Shown: positions 33,819 to 46,716, numbered from the stretch's first letter. The stretch is DNA of 64,000 nucleotides from Cannabis sativa (GCF_029168945.1 NC_083602.1:29685323-29749322); one strand, 5' to 3'. The notes: generated by a model from the sequence alone, not told the origin. Made by a program: numbers and translations.

Positions 33819-34524
33819 CTATGCATAAATGAAGACTGAGGTGAACAACTGGAGATCATAAAAAGACTTGGACAAAAAATGGGTTGACCGGCCAACTTTA
33901 ACCTAAGGTTACTAACCGGACAACCTGGTAATGAAAAACCATTAACCAGCCAAATTAAAATAAGTTCAACAAGAATCGGATAGGGTTTCAGAACATATTC
34001 AAATAATCGAATAGGATCTCTAACAAACCCAAATTACTGGGTAGGGTCCCTAAACAGATCAAACAATCCTATTTATATGTTCAAAGCTAAGTTCTTTGTG
34101 TTCTTCATGTTCTTCAAAACTCGAAGTTCAAATGTCAAAATATAGTGCAAGATTCAATCTTTTTTATCAAAAAGTCATGCATTATACATCCTAAAGCTAA
34201 TAAACAGATTACAATGAGTAAAACTACTCTAAAACATGAAAATCAAAAAGTTCATAAGCTTAGAAACTCATCAATGGCAAAAACTTAAGAAAAAAAAGGG
34301 TTCGAAACTTATCCATAGAAGAACGGCGCAAGGTATCCTAAACTTTCTCTGCGAGACTGATTCTCCAACAAATGACGATCAAAGTTTTGAGAAAATTAAA
34401 GGTCCAAAGAGGGTCCAAGAGTCAAAACCTTTGAAGAGTGACAAGTTCTAGAGAAGTTTGAGAGAGTTTTTAAGTTTAAAGAAGTTGAAGAGTGAAGAAA
34501 ATGAGAAAAGAGAGGAATGTGTCC

Positions 34525-34531
34525 TTATATA
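34525..34531 (-). promoter_or_regulatory. TATA-like box upstream of the accessory ORF
   Basis: The minus strand reads CCTATATAAGGAC, followed by a pyrimidine-rich leader (about 34510-34440, many CTCTT and TTCTTCA runs) and then the accessory ORF at 33818. This looks like an own promoter separate from the LTR. It is inferred from sequence only. Confidence 0.4.
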
Positions 34532-35789
34532 GGTTCTGAAAAATTTGTAATTTGAATGGGTCAGAGTGACAACAAGACTTTGTGAGTAAGCTGGTGGTGC
34601 CTGGAATTGTATACTGAGAATCTCGTTGGTTTGGGTAGCTGCAGGATGCGATCCTCTGAGATATTGTATCTCGGACGTATATCTAGGCCCTTTGGTTAGA
34701 TAATATCTACCAAAAGTTGTGATTTGGGCCTATTCCAATTTAATGTATTTTTGAGCCCTTTTTTCAAAATCTTGCATGCTGGCTGCACCTTCTTGTTGGA
34801 ACTAATTCTAGAGAGGAGTTCTAGTTTGGATCTCGGTCTGTAATGATTCTAATCATTGCCCATCGTCAACCTTATTTGTTTTGGAAGCTTCTTCCTTAAA
34901 TCTCTTGATAAAATTATTTAGGGTCTTGATGGACAGTTGTTTGATTTTAGTTAAGGCACTGACTTCAAGGTTCATCTTCCTTCCTGTGACAAATTATCTT
35001 CAGAAACAGCAAGTATGTAATTTATTCCAGCAACTTGTGGACCCATGTTCTAGTTTCTTAAACCACTCTTCCACAGATCCTCCTAAAGTCAATGGGAAGC
35101 ACAAACACTTGGCGTCATTGCTAACCCTCAATACTGTCATGACCGTATTAAACCGTGACAGATGATTGCTTGGGTTAGTGTCTCCCGTATATTATACCAT
35201 TTCTGGCATTTCAAAGTTTTTTGGGAGTTCAGCTTCAAGTGCGTTCCTAGCAGAGGGCTGCTAGTCCTCACAATTGGATTCCGAATCATCATTCTTTTGC
35301 CTGTGAGACACTCTTGCTATATCTTTTCCATGGCAAGCATGTTCAACAAAGATTCCTTTGTTTAGGATATCTTTCGAGGCTAGAGCATTTTCCCTATGGC
35401 TAAGGCAGGCCTTGAGGTCTCCATGCTTTGCATTAAGCTTTTCTCGTAAGTCAATCGGAGGATCCTAACTCACAGACACTCCTCTTTCCCTAAGCTTTTG
35501 GTGCACAGAAATACTTCAGCGATCCCCACAGTCTTGGGGGCCAGTCCTCCCTTTAGGAAACCTGTCCCCTAACAGATATTTTCCTTTTGGGTGATCAGAA
35601 CGTACTCTCCGTGGATCACGGGTTGCTTTGTTCCCCTCCGGTATTGTCGTTGGGTTTGCCTTAGGAGATGATGGTCCTTTAGAAGAGTACCTGATGGGGG
35701 TAGGCTCTCTTCCTTTCTGCTTTTGGTTCATTGTGGGTTGTGTGGGTCATTCTCTTGCCTTCTCATGCAGAGATGGCACAATAGTTGGG

Positions 35790-37672
35790 TGTTGGATATA
35801 TTTTACCAGGATCTAGATTTACTAACAAGTATGTTTCATTAACATCCTAATATGAATTCTAAAACAATGAAATAAACACATATAAAGTTTAGGAAACCTT
35901 ACATTGGGTGCAGCGGAATATAATGACTCCTTCCGTTTAGATCTCTAGCCCTTGATTCCTTTCTGTAGCAGAGCATCACCAAGATCTGAACCTGGATCTC
36001 TTTCTCTCCTTCCTTTGATGCTGAATCTCCTTCTTGTTGGTTGATTTTCCACAGTCTTACACACTATGATTGAGATACCACTTGATGTGTGTGGGCACTC
36101 ACTCATTCACTCAAGGAATTCGAAATTATTGAAGAAGAAAAGAGAAGAAGAGGTTTCGGCTATAGAGAATAGATAGAGGCTCAAATTTCATCTGACAGAA
36201 GTTAAGTGTGAATGAGAGCCATCACTATCTATTTATAGGTAACTACCTAGGTTTAGGTTAGAATTATTTGGCATTAAAATAATGAAAAAATAAATGATAA
36301 AAGCCTATAAGTGTGGCCGGCCATGGGCCTTGGATAATGGGCCTCACTTATGCAATTTTGCTGTTTTATCATTCCTGCATCTGATTTTCTCAAAAACCTC
36401 AATTTTCAAATTCAACCATTTAAATGCCAATTCTAATTATTTAATAACTAAAATTAATTATTCAATAATATTGTCATTTAATATATTTATCAATTTCACA
36501 TATAAAGTCTCTTAATTGATAAACAAACCTAGAATCTCTTTTCTTTACAATTTTGCCCTTGCTTAGTGAAAATTCACAAAGTAGACATAGTCTAACTTTA
36601 GAATTATGATTGATTAATCAAAATCAATTAACTGAGTCTTACAAGCAGTATGGTCTCAACTAGTATGGGGACCATGGGTCTATATATCCGAGCTTCCAAT
36701 AAGTAGATCAAGAATTTATATCTTAAATTCACTGACTTATTAATTCTTCGTTGAATCCACGCATAGAACTTAGAATTGCACTCTCAGTATATAGAACGCT
36801 CTATATGTTCCACGATATAGACACGTCATTAGTTATCCATTGTTATAATCCTAATGTGATCAATGATCCTCTATATAGATGATTTACACTGTAAAGGGAT
36901 TAAATTACCGTAACACCCTACAATGTATTTTATCCTTAAAACACTTAACCTTGTATAAATGATATTTCAGCTAAGTGAAATCAGATCTCCACCATTTATT
37001 TTCGTTTGGTTAAGCTCGAAGGAAATCATCCTTTACTTTCTATTCGCCAGATAGAAGCTATAGATTCTATATTTATGTTAGCGCTCCCACTCAATTGCAC
37101 TACCGTGTTCCCAAAATGTACGTATCACCCTGATCCAAAAGTAGGCTTAACTAACAAATCAAAGAACACGAATAACACTCTTGAGATTGAACCTAATCAT
37201 ATCAGGATTAAGATCATTTGATCTAGGATCAACAGGTGATATTCAATTGATTAAATATTACGGTAAATTCTAATATATCTAATCAAAGTTCAATATCGGT
37301 CCCTTCCGATGTATACTCCATACATCCGATGCTGGTAAACTTTGCCAATGTCCTGGAAAGGACATAACACTTATCCAAGGTGTAAGAATACATATCGCTG
37401 ATTATACCATGTCAGTCTAAATCCAGTGTTCTGACAAATCAGGGAATAAAATTTCGAACATATAATTAAGATTATATTCCACTGTGTTGACAACACTATA
37501 ATCATTAACAAATTGATATGTTCTGGACTTAAATAGAATTCATACATTATGTACATATAATCATGAAATAAATCATGTGAACCATGCAACATTAAATGTT
37601 ATTTCTGATCTATATTAATAAGTAAATCTGATTATATTGAAATGAGTTTTATTTAGGGCATAAAACCCAACA
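35790..37672 (-). mobile_element. Solo LTR (family T, copy 1), 1.88 kb
   Basis: Ends are TGTTGG and CCAACA and the duplication TTGGG is perfect (35785-35789 and 37673-37677). There is no internal sequence. A TATA box CTATAAATAG read on the minus strand (36229-36238), and comparison with copy 2, show its sense is minus. The inserted site is Tat gag. Family T copies are also at 37916 (plus) and 62548 (minus). Superfamily is not decided; no coding part is present. Confidence 0.9.
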
Positions 37673-37915
37673 TTGGGTACACATGAATATCAATAATTTC
37701 CATCACCTTTTTCATAGTGACCAATGCTTCTTGCATCCTTCTACTTTTCTCTCTTTACTCTGCCAAATTGGCATCATGCTCAGCGACTCGTTGCCTTAAT
37801 GTGATTGGTTGTGTATAGTCATCTTCTTTGTATGCTTCGTAGTCATCATGGTCTTTTGTATACTCAGTGTTGTTGGTATCTCCTTCTCCTTCAACATCCA
37901 CTCGAGAGGCCCATC
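37673..37915 (-). pseudogene. Gag piece between the two family T solo LTRs
   Basis: About 240 bases of Tat gag separate the two solo LTRs; see the gag entry for the reading. One in-frame stop (LAE, then stop) is seen. Five bases at each end are target duplications. Confidence 0.65.
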
Positions 37916-39789
37916 TATTGGGATTTTATACCCTAAATAAAACCAAATTCAATGTAATTGTATTTACTTTCAATAAAGATCAAAAATCATACCATGACCG
38001 AGTCATATGCTTTGTTCACATGTTTTAAACATGATTATAGGTTCAATATATAAGTTCTATTAAATCCAGAATATATAATTATTCACAAGTACAGTGATGT
38101 CATCATAGTGTAAAGTAATTGTGATTATATGCTTCAAAATGATTTATCAATGCACTAGATTTACACTGGCGTGATAATCAACGATAAGGTTTACTTAAAT
38201 TTGGGTGAGTGGAATGTTTTTTCCAAGGCATTAGTAAAGTAAACTAGTATCGTATGTATTGACTATACATCAGACTAGACCAATATTGACAGTAGAAAAT
38301 GTATCATAAAATTACTGTTATATCTTTTCTAAGTCAATGTCACTTAGTTGATCATAGATCATTTGATCTCAATCCTGAGATGGTTAAGCTCTAGCTTAAA
38401 TGTATAGCACAGGTTCTTTGACTTGTTCATTACCAGTTGACCTAAGGGACTAGTCCATACTTATATCTTGAGAACTCGGTAGTCTAATTGAGTGGGAGTA
38501 CTAATCATAGATATGGACATTTATAGCTTCTATGTTTGTTAGAAATGAAACAATGCTTTTCTTAGAGTTGGGCTTAACGCGATAAATGATAGAGGTTTCA
38601 TTTCAGTAATTATATTAGTTTCTTGAAATATCATTTACTAGTAGCTAAGTATTTTAAGTATTAATAAATTGAAGGGTAAAACAGTAATTATGTCCCTACT
38701 CAATGTAAACTGTCTATAGAGGATCAATGATTGTTGTTATTGAAACAATGGATAAATTCACAGTGTATCTATACTTGGTGTATAGAGCATTCTATGTAAT
38801 CAAGAGTACAATTTCGAATCTATAATGGAGTCATGAGGAATTATAAAGATGGAGAATTTGGTAAATTCTAAAACTTTTTATTGTGAGCTTGATTACATAG
38901 GCTCATGGTCCCTACACTAGCTGAGATAATATTGTTTTGTAGTCTTAATTAATTGGTTTTAATTAATCAATTAGGATTCTAAATAAGAGTATATATTATT
39001 TATGAATTTTACTAAGGAATGGCATGTTTGAGAAGAAAAGAGAATTTAGGGTTTAATTATTAATTAAGAGACCTTGGAGAGTTTAATTAATAAATATATT
39101 TAAATAATAATTTTATTTAATAACTAATTATAATTATTAAATAGATAAAGTTAGTATTTAAATAATTATAATAGATAAATGACATTTTTGAAGATAGAAA
39201 AGGCTGTTTCATTTAAGGAAATAAAATAATGACAAAATTCAAACCCGATTTTAGCCATGGGCTTGTAATTTAGTGTCATTATATATATATCATTTTTAAT
39301 TAGCCCATTCATTCTAAAACCTAACCCTAGTATCTCCCTATAAATAGAACATAATGACCTTTGATTCATAACAACTCAAGACTCTCTCATGTCTGAAAAA
39401 ACTGAATCAAAAGAAAGTTATTATTATTCTATTTATATTTTCAAAAATTCTCTTGGTTTTCTTTGTAAAATTTTGTTCTCCTTAGTGTTGAGAGATTGTC
39501 CACACAATTCAAGGTAATACTCAGGATAGTGTGGAAGACTATGTAGTCTTTCACATCCTGAAGGATAATTTAGGTTCAGATCTTGATTATACTCTGTTAC
39601 AGACAAGAAGAAAGGGCTAGAGATCTAAACGAAAGGAGTCATAATATTATACTGCAACCACTTGAAGGTTTTCTATAACTCTTATGTGTTTAATTTTTTG
39701 TTTAAAGAATTCATGTTAGGATGTTAGATTAGTCATAATTTAACATACTTGAATAGTGAATAAGATCCTGGCAAAACAAGTTTCCAACA
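37916..39789 (+). mobile_element. Solo LTR (family T, copy 2), 1.87 kb, opposite orientation
   Basis: It begins TATTGGGATTTTATACCC (TG changed to TA) and ends TTTCCAACA. The duplication is CCATC/ACATC (4 of 5 bases). A CTATAAATAG box at 39338-39347 gives a plus-strand sense. Its sequence is the reverse of copy 1 throughout, for example CCCTAAATAAAAC at the start against GTTTTATTTAGGG at the end of copy 1. It is likely somewhat older than copy 1 because its terminus and duplication are mutated. Confidence 0.85.
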
Positions 39790-39908
39790 ACATCCTCATC
39801 TGGATGCTTTGGGGCTTCAAGTTGGTTTAGAGGACGCAAAGTATTTCTTGTTAGCACCATTGTGGTATAGGATTGATTATTGTTTTCTTTTTAGAAAGCT
39901 TCATGCAA

Positions 39909-39926
39909 CTCTCAATGAAAGCACCA
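39909..39926 (-). other. Primer-binding site of Tat element 2
   Basis: The minus strand reads TGGTGCTTTCATTGAGAG, one base different from the site at 3935-3952. It lies between gag and the LTR. Confidence 0.75.
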
Positions 39927-39929
39927 AAA

Positions 39930-40662
39930 TATTCACCAAGATTTTTGGCAACAATTAATTAAGGTTATTTGAGTATTTAATGTGAATTTAAGAAGAGTAT
40001 TTTTACGTGGTTAGGGCATTAAAGAGCCTTAGTCCATGAGTCATTTTTATTTCTATATTTTCTTACGGAGAATGATTTTTCTGATCCCCTTTCCTCTACA
40101 TTCTTGGGGTATATATAGGTTCATAATGGTGGTTAAAAGGGTACCTTTGTCTTGCTTGTTTGATTCTATTTCACACAATTTCCCATGCATGGCCTTAGGG
40201 CATGATTTCATATTCTATAAGAAAGCGCTTGGGCCCAAAGTAGTGTTTGGTGAGATAAGACTTCTTCTCATATTGATGACTTGACAATTCACAAGGCAGT
40301 CGTCAAGTGATGCATGAGATGTTATGAAGTCAGAGAACTATGGGTTGAAACCCTTAAACATACTTTCTCTAGCAGAGAGTAGGTTGACCTTTGTCATGTC
40401 GCATTAAATATGTATAGTTCCCAATCCTTGGTGAAGTGCCAAGGTCATACCACGAGGTTGTACTGCTTTAGGGGGAACCTCTTCCCCCAGAGGAGAAAAG
40501 TCCAACATACTCTTAGTCCCAGAGATTCCTCTCGGAGATGACTAAAACTCCCGAAGTCCTTATCTTTTTTCTTCCTTTTATATCATGGGGACACATTTTA
40601 TTTTTGTCGGGTCCTATAGTGAAGGGCCCCACTGCCACATGGCTTCCTCAAGGGTTATTACA
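39930..40662 (-). repeat. 5' LTR of Tat element 2 (about 0.73 kb)
   Basis: On the minus strand it runs from about TGTAATAACCC (40662) to GGTGAATA (39930). Both ends are aligned with, but diverged from, those of Tat element 1 (TGTTATAATCG, GCGTTAACA). A TATATATA box near 40108-40118 reads on the minus strand as CCTATATATACCCC. The outer limit is approximate. Confidence 0.6.
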
Positions 40663-40696
40663 TATTTTTGGCTAAAACATAGGAAACAACTACATA

Positions 40697-41062
40697 TTCT
40701 AAAATTTTAATGGGCATTACCCATGAATAGGTAGTATTAAGAAAATTTAAGTTTCTATGCTTAATTTTCTTATCTAGTTAAAAAAATCTCTCATTTTTAT
40801 ACTATATGTGTTGGAGTTGTTCCATTGGTTGAAGAAAAAAAAATTAAAAAAAAGAAAGTTGAATTTGTATATAAATATATTTTTGATATAGTATAAAAAG
40901 ATATATTTTTTTTAATTAAGTAGCTAAATTAAGTGTAGAAATTTTACTTTTATTATTTGTCAGTAGATCAAAATCTAATTGTTTGATATTTTTAAAATTA
41001 AGATTTATAGTTAAATTTATTTAGTAATCATCAATGAATAATACCAATTGAAAAGTATTCCA
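40697..41062. mobile_element. MITE, family A copy 2
   Basis: Same ends and internal order as 15183-15597: TTAATGGGCATTACCCATGA at the left, TTTAGTAATCATCAATGAAT near the right, with shared ATCTCTCATTTTTATA. More diverged; limits approximate. Confidence 0.7.
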
Positions 41063-41195
41063 TATATATTAACTATTAACATATACAAATTAAAATTAAT
41101 TGTCATTATTTAGAGTTAATTAAAAAAAACGTATTGTATTAGTAATGGCCGATAATAACTATTAATAACATCTCTTTGATATATTTTTTGTTTTG

Positions 41196-41568
41196 GCTAA
41201 ATATCATTTTAGATTTTATATTTTGTAAAAATTATTAATTAGATCATCTGTTATGGTAAATGATAAAATAGACCATGTGTTTTCCAAAATAGTACAAATA
41301 AGACCCTATAAGAATTTTTTGTCAAAAAAAATTTAATAATAATCCGATCTAAATGTGTTATGACAAAACTGTTTACATTTTCTGTATTTGTTCGTGTTAG
41401 AAACTGTCTTCAAGTTGGTTATATTAAAAAAAAAAGTTGTCGAAAATTATGCTCAGGGTCCTATTTTTACCATTTTGGAAAATACAGGGTACATTTTGTC
41501 ATTCAACAAAACATAGTGTCCAATCTATAACTTTTGTAAAATATAGGGTCCAAAATGGTATTTATTAT

Positions 41569-41570
<2 letters not shown>
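41196..41570. mobile_element. Foldback MITE with arms of about 115 bp
   Basis: The left arm (41196-41310, ATATCATTTTAGATTTTATA...) is the imperfect reverse complement of the right arm (41448-41570, ending CCAAAATGGTATTTATTATT). No coding. Arms this long with little interior suggest a Mutator-type derivative, which is inference. Confidence 0.65.

Positions 41571-41574
<4 letters not shown>

Positions 41575-41604
<30 letters not shown>
41575..41604. repeat. Poly(A) run of about 30
   Basis: A homopolymer next to the right arm of the foldback MITE. I see no LINE or SINE body ending here. Confidence 0.9.
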
Positions 41605-41607
<3 letters not shown>

Positions 41608-42186
41608 ATTCTTGAGATTTTAACAAGGCCTATTTTTTTTTTCGAAATCAATTTACTATTGGTTTCAGTTATGTAAATAATATTATACATATCCATTGTT
41701 CAAAAAAAAAATTACTACATACATGATTCCTTTTTTAGCTAAGTACTGTCGAGGATTATGCTTTGTTAACTTTGTTCAGAACTAGGAAGGAGAAGGCAGA
41801 CAGAACAGAAAAGAATGTTTCATTGGTTGTTTTTAGACAACATGACTTGACTATTCTATGAAAAAGATGGTATGTGACTTGACCAATTAGTTTGACCATG
41901 TTTATTTTCGAAGTTTCTCTAATTTCACTCAAAGTTGTTTATATTTTGAAGATATATTTAAATTAAAACATTTAAATTAGCAAAAACTATCTATTAAAAT
42001 ATTTTATATAATAACAAATAAGAACCACAAAAGTTATAAATGAAATGAGAAAATATTAATTTTGTTTTTGGTCAGAATCGGGAAAATATTAATTTGACTC
42101 TTATGTTTAGTAAAAATACTCTAAAAGTTTTCGTATTTTGTCAAATAAACATTCGAACTTCACATATATTGCAAAATGGAACAAAT
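41605..42186. other. AT-rich stretch without features
   Basis: No gene or repeat seen. The last three bases, AAT, match the three bases after the CACTA element at 47016-47018. Confidence 0.5.
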
Positions 42187-42415
42187 CACTACTACAAAAT
42201 TAATTTTTCCCAATTTTACACAGATAGGTAAAGTATTACCGTCAGTTTCTATAAATGTCGTCTATTCGACCGTCGCAAAATAGAAAAAATTAGCGACTGT
42301 TTGAAACCGTCGCCATTTTCTCATTCTCGATAATTTAAAATCGTCGTCTATGATAGGGTATAGACGACGGTTTATAACCGTACCTAATACTATAGGCTAC
42401 GGTTTATAGTATTAG

Positions 42416-44807
42416 TGTAACACTCTAATCCATAGGAACGTCACGTGTGTAATTTTATAAAACTAATTTAATACTAATATATTAATTAATTATTAAATAG
42501 GGATAACAAAAACTTGACTAAATTGAATACTAAAAATAGACATTATAACGGGAGTAAAAACGTGTTCCAGGGATCCCTGTTATGAAATATTTACCCAAAA
42601 GACTATATGCATAGCAATTCAAAATACATCGGATGCAGCCAGTCTAAAACAACTCTTGGCAACTCGAGACACAGACTGGTGGGGTCAATATGTACATTCC
42701 TGGACAAGATCGTCATCTCATGGTTGTTCTAACTTTTCCTTGCCCCTACCTAAACCACAGAGCACCTGTGAATCACATAGACTCAGTAAGAAAAGTAATA
42801 AAGAATGATACATTAAATAGCTAATATACATTTCATTATCATAAATGATTAAACCATACCATTCAACAATAAGTAATATAACAAATCTTATGCATGGAAA
42901 TAGATATGCTCACATATTTGTATTGCCTAATCAGGCAAGCATGTGTCATAATACAGTATCATATTAATACCATTGCGACACCTAATTAAGTGAGCCCGTG
43001 CCATAACTTGGCACTAATATATCGCATCGTTTAATCAGACGAGCTCGTACCTACGCCCGGCACTTATCATATGTCACTGATGCCTGTACCTACACCTGAT
43101 ACGTTGCTAGGAAGAAACCCAACAATGGTGTTAATCTATGCCATAACCAGGCAATTTCATATCACTAACGCCCGTACCTAAGCCCTATACGTCACCAGGA
43201 ATATTATTGCATCACCTAATCAGGTGAGCCCGTACCTACGCTCGGTACTCATCATATGTCACTAACGCCTGTACCTACAATCGGTACATCGCCAGGTATA
43301 TCGCATCACCTAATCAGGTAAGCCCATATATTATGTTCAGAGTATCATCACATTATCATTGCCAAATCAGACAATCGATAATTTCAGAACCCGTCATGCT
43401 ATGTGGTACATTATACTTTCCTTACCTCAAGTTTCGGTTCAGGTATATTGGCTGACCTGCTTGGAGAACGATCTATGATCCCGGATCCTATTTCATAACA
43501 ATGATAAATCAATAAGTGTTTACCCCAAAACAGTACTTAAGAGTTGCAAATGACAACCGAGGATTTCCTACCAAACCCTGTAGTACGAATACACTAAAAT
43601 AAAATTTATATTTTGGCTCTAAAACAAACACCATATCGTAAAGCTCATTGCAAGCTTTGAAACGGTATATAGAACGTCCAAAACGGACACCCGAGTGAAA
43701 AGTTGTGACAAAAATACGATTTATGATCTCTTATGAAATTCCAAAAACCATGAAACACAAAAATCTCAAACTTCGCACTCACCGAAACACTACCAAAACT
43801 TATTCAATCACTACCAAAACTTATTTAAATCACTCCAAACTTCACAGGGCACATATATACCGTAAATACTACTATTTTTACGTAACAGAAATTAAAATTG
43901 AGCTCTTGAACGAAAAACGCTATTAAAGCTCAAATTAAGCTTTAAAGAGTTCCAAACTCAATTTCTAACCCAAAATTACTTCAACTTTAGCAAGAAAACA
44001 TCGGAACTAGTCCCATGACTACCCGAGAACAATCTTATAAGGTCAGAACCTTTATAACTATTCTAATTCACAAAATCCCTATACAAAACTAATTATTTTA
44101 AACTTAAAAATGAAATTAAATTTTGCCTTAAGCTTTCTCGCTCTGAGAATTTATTTTTCTGCTACTACCGGAGCTTAGATTGTTAGGTTTCGGATTGAAA
44201 ATCAAAGAAAATAAATATAAAAGGAAAAAAAATCGAAAGAGTAGAACGATATTTTCATTTTGTTCGTTTACTGTTATAAATTTATAACATATATTATATA
44301 TATATGTTAAAACTGATATTATGAAAATATAATATAATAATATAATAATATTATTAAAGTAAGAATTATAATAATATAATAATATTAATAAAAAAAATTA
44401 TTAATAGTTACCCTATCGTTTCTTAGCTACTAAAATTTTTTACTTCTAGGTACTAAATTAAATTTCACATACTCTCATTTATCCCAATATATACATTATC
44501 AACTTATCACAATATTCCTATTAATTCCATCAATTTAAGCATGTTATGACAATTTTGACTCCCGATCGAGTCTCCGAGGTCACCAAAACTTAAAATATTT
44601 TTATTACACCAGTAACTCATATTACATTCACATATGCTATATAAATCTCCGTAATTTATAAATTACGCTTTTTTATCCACTTACAGCAAATTTATAATTT
44701 ATGTTAAACTAGATTAGTAGGATCATAATCCCACTTATTACTTGATTAACACATAAATATAACTATAAATCCTAATTATTTACCATTAGGCTTATCAGGA
44801 TATTACA
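42416..44807 (-). mobile_element. Solo LTR, 2.39 kb, chromovirus-like Ty3, inside the CACTA element
   Basis: The plus strand begins TGTAACACTCTAATCC and ends GATATTACA, that is TGTAATATCC...GTGTTACA on the minus strand. The duplication is ATTAG/ATTAA (4 of 5). The interior has ACTCAGTAAGAAAAG, seen also in family S, and a tandem array (about 42960-43330) with CACCTAATCAGGTGAGCCCG units, but it is a different family from S. CACTA subterminal repeats resume directly at 44813. Confidence 0.8.
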
Positions 44808-44812
44808 ATTAA

Positions 44813-46420
44813 GCACGGTTATAAACCGTCGCCTATTACATTTTATAGGCGAGGATTTTAAACCGTCACCTATTGTATAATAACCTATTTTTTTAATTAT
44901 TATAAAATTTTAAAATTCTTAAATTTTTACTATATATTCATTAATATCATAATCATAATTGTTAAATAAATCGAGCATAAATAAAAATTTATTAATAACA
45001 CAAATATAATTACAATATATAGTGCACTAGTTTAGACTTATAAAATTTTTAACTCAATTCCAATTCTATCATCATCAACTATGAAGCAAAAAAAGTGTTT
45101 ACAAAATGAAATACACTCTTTAAATCCTAAGATCTCAACTTCAAATTTCGTCTAGTATTGCTCCAAAGAAAGACTTAACGATATACATGCACATTCTAAA
45201 AAAAAAAATCATTGATGAATAAGCACGTCAAACTTGTAAAAAATAACCTACCATATTGCAAACACATCAACACAAAAAAATCAAAGTTTTTAATTATTTT
45301 AATATCAAATAAACTTTATAAAATTAAACATTACCTAAACTATACTAAAGTTATAATAAAATACTAAACTTTTTTTTTCCAAAACTATTACACTTACACT
45401 AAAAAATTTCTTTAACTAAACAACATGATTACATATATTTTTTCTAGTAACAAAATAAACATTAACATTAAAATTAAAATGCTATGAAAAAAAATTTATG
45501 TATTTTTACTCTAATCTAATACTTTTCGTCAAATATTTATACATTTTTAGTAAAATTTATCCTAATTCAATCAAAATTTTGACATCATAATAACTATAAT
45601 CGGACGTTCCCAAAAATTTCAAACATGTATAAGAAAAAAGAAATAAAACGTACACAAAACAAACAAAATAACATTAACAATACAAAAATTATACACCCAT
45701 TCGACCGCAATACAACTGATCGTAGAATCTACTTCACTACGAATGAATATCCAAGATATTCAAACTCCACTAAATAAATAGTTTTAAAGTTTTAGTAATT
45801 GTACATTTCGCCAATAAAGCTAGCTACTTTTGCGTTCTTCAATCAACACCAAAAACTCGATACCTAAAAAATAATAAAAATATTAATATTGATTAAATTT
45901 TAAATTTTACAACTACTATCAACTTATATATATATGTATCAACTAAATATATATATTACCGATAATAAGGAGTCTTTTCCAAAAAGACCGTAAAAAAAGT
46001 CAAAAATATATATAAAAAATTCAATAACAATTCAAATAAAAGTAAATAATCTAAACATAAAATTTTTCATAACGATTTAATAAAAAACTTAAAGGAAAAT
46101 CAAGCTAATACTTAAGTAATTAATAAAAACTATTTTTTTAATACCTAAACAATTAATATAATCGAAACTAAATATTTTTTATTGCCTAACAAAAAACAAT
46201 CTAAATAAATTTTTTTATTACGTAACACCAAATAATCTAAACTAAATATTTTTCAAATTACCTAAATCTAAAATAAATTAAACAATTAATCTAAATTAAA
46301 TTTAAAAATAAGTATTAAATAAATAAGTATATATGTATATGTATATATAACAGTATATATAAAATATTTATGAATTAATTTTAATAAATAATTTAATATA
46401 TACCTAAAGGAGGTGGTGGG
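44813..46420. other. AT-rich interior of the CACTA element
   Basis: After subterminal repeats up to about 44870, I see no gene, only A/T-rich sequence with short runs. Confidence 0.45.
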
Positions 46421-46691
46421 CGCCGATGGCCAGGAGGAAGACGACGATCGTAGTTGGAAATGGTCAGTGGTTGAGCAAACGGACCAAGAGAAGAAAGAGA
46501 AAAAGTATTGCTGGTAGTGGAACTCAAATGGGGGTTTCTTGGTGGTTATCCTTCGTCGATGGTGGATGCCGCTGCAAATGGGGTTTCTCAGTGGATGTGG
46601 ATTTCTTCTTTGAGGCTTCAAAGGGAGATCATGAGAGAGACGAGAGAGGGAGATCGTGGGTGGGTTTTGTGGGGTATTGACGCTGCTAGTG

Positions 46692-46716
46692 TGTGAGAGA
46701 GAGAGAGAGAGAGAAG
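46692..46716. repeat. (GA)n microsatellite, short
   Basis: About 10-12 GA units in the CT-rich leader (minus strand) of the CACTA element. Confidence 0.85.

Larger units (their letters stand above)
34800..39860 (-). pseudogene. Gag of Tat element 2, split by two solo LTRs
   Basis: The minus strand starts MVLTRNTLRPLNQLEAPKHP at 39860. It is interrupted at 39789-37916 and 37672-35790 by solo LTRs and continues between and after them. The middle piece (37911-37678) reads an acidic region (GDTNNTEYTKDHDDYEAY) and RQRVAEHDANLAE. The last piece covers a basic stretch (35731-35516) and the capsid block (35165-34800): LSRFNTVMTVLRVSNDAKC, GGSVEEWFKKL, then LTKIKQLSIKTLNNFIKRF. The capsid block is homologous to that of Tat element 1. 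Stops are frequent. No CCHC, protease or RT follows. Confidence 0.75.
30736..40662 (-). mobile_element. Tat-lineage Ty3 element 2, decayed, without recognisable pol
   Basis: From the right: an LTR (39930-40662), a PBS nearly identical to that of Tat element 1, gag on the minus strand (39860 to about 34800, split by two solo LTRs), then a TATA-like site with CT-rich leader and a long accessory ORF, also on the minus strand. No RT, RNase H or integrase is found. The left end is cut at the CACTA fragment and no 3' LTR is visible. Two readings fit: a non-autonomous element carrying gag plus accessory gene, or two Tat fragments brought together in opposite orientations, since in Tat element 1 the extra ORF is antisense. 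I cannot decide between them from this copy. Confidence 0.7.

Noticed and set aside
41575..41604. Poly(A) run as the tail of a SINE or LINE
   Set aside because: The sequence before it is the right arm of a foldback MITE and no retroposon body or flanking duplication is visible.
46426..46680. 84-codon plus-strand frame (MARRKTTIVVGNGQ...)
   Set aside because: No homology recognised, overlaps a minus-strand frame and lies in a CACTA interior; either strand could be chance.
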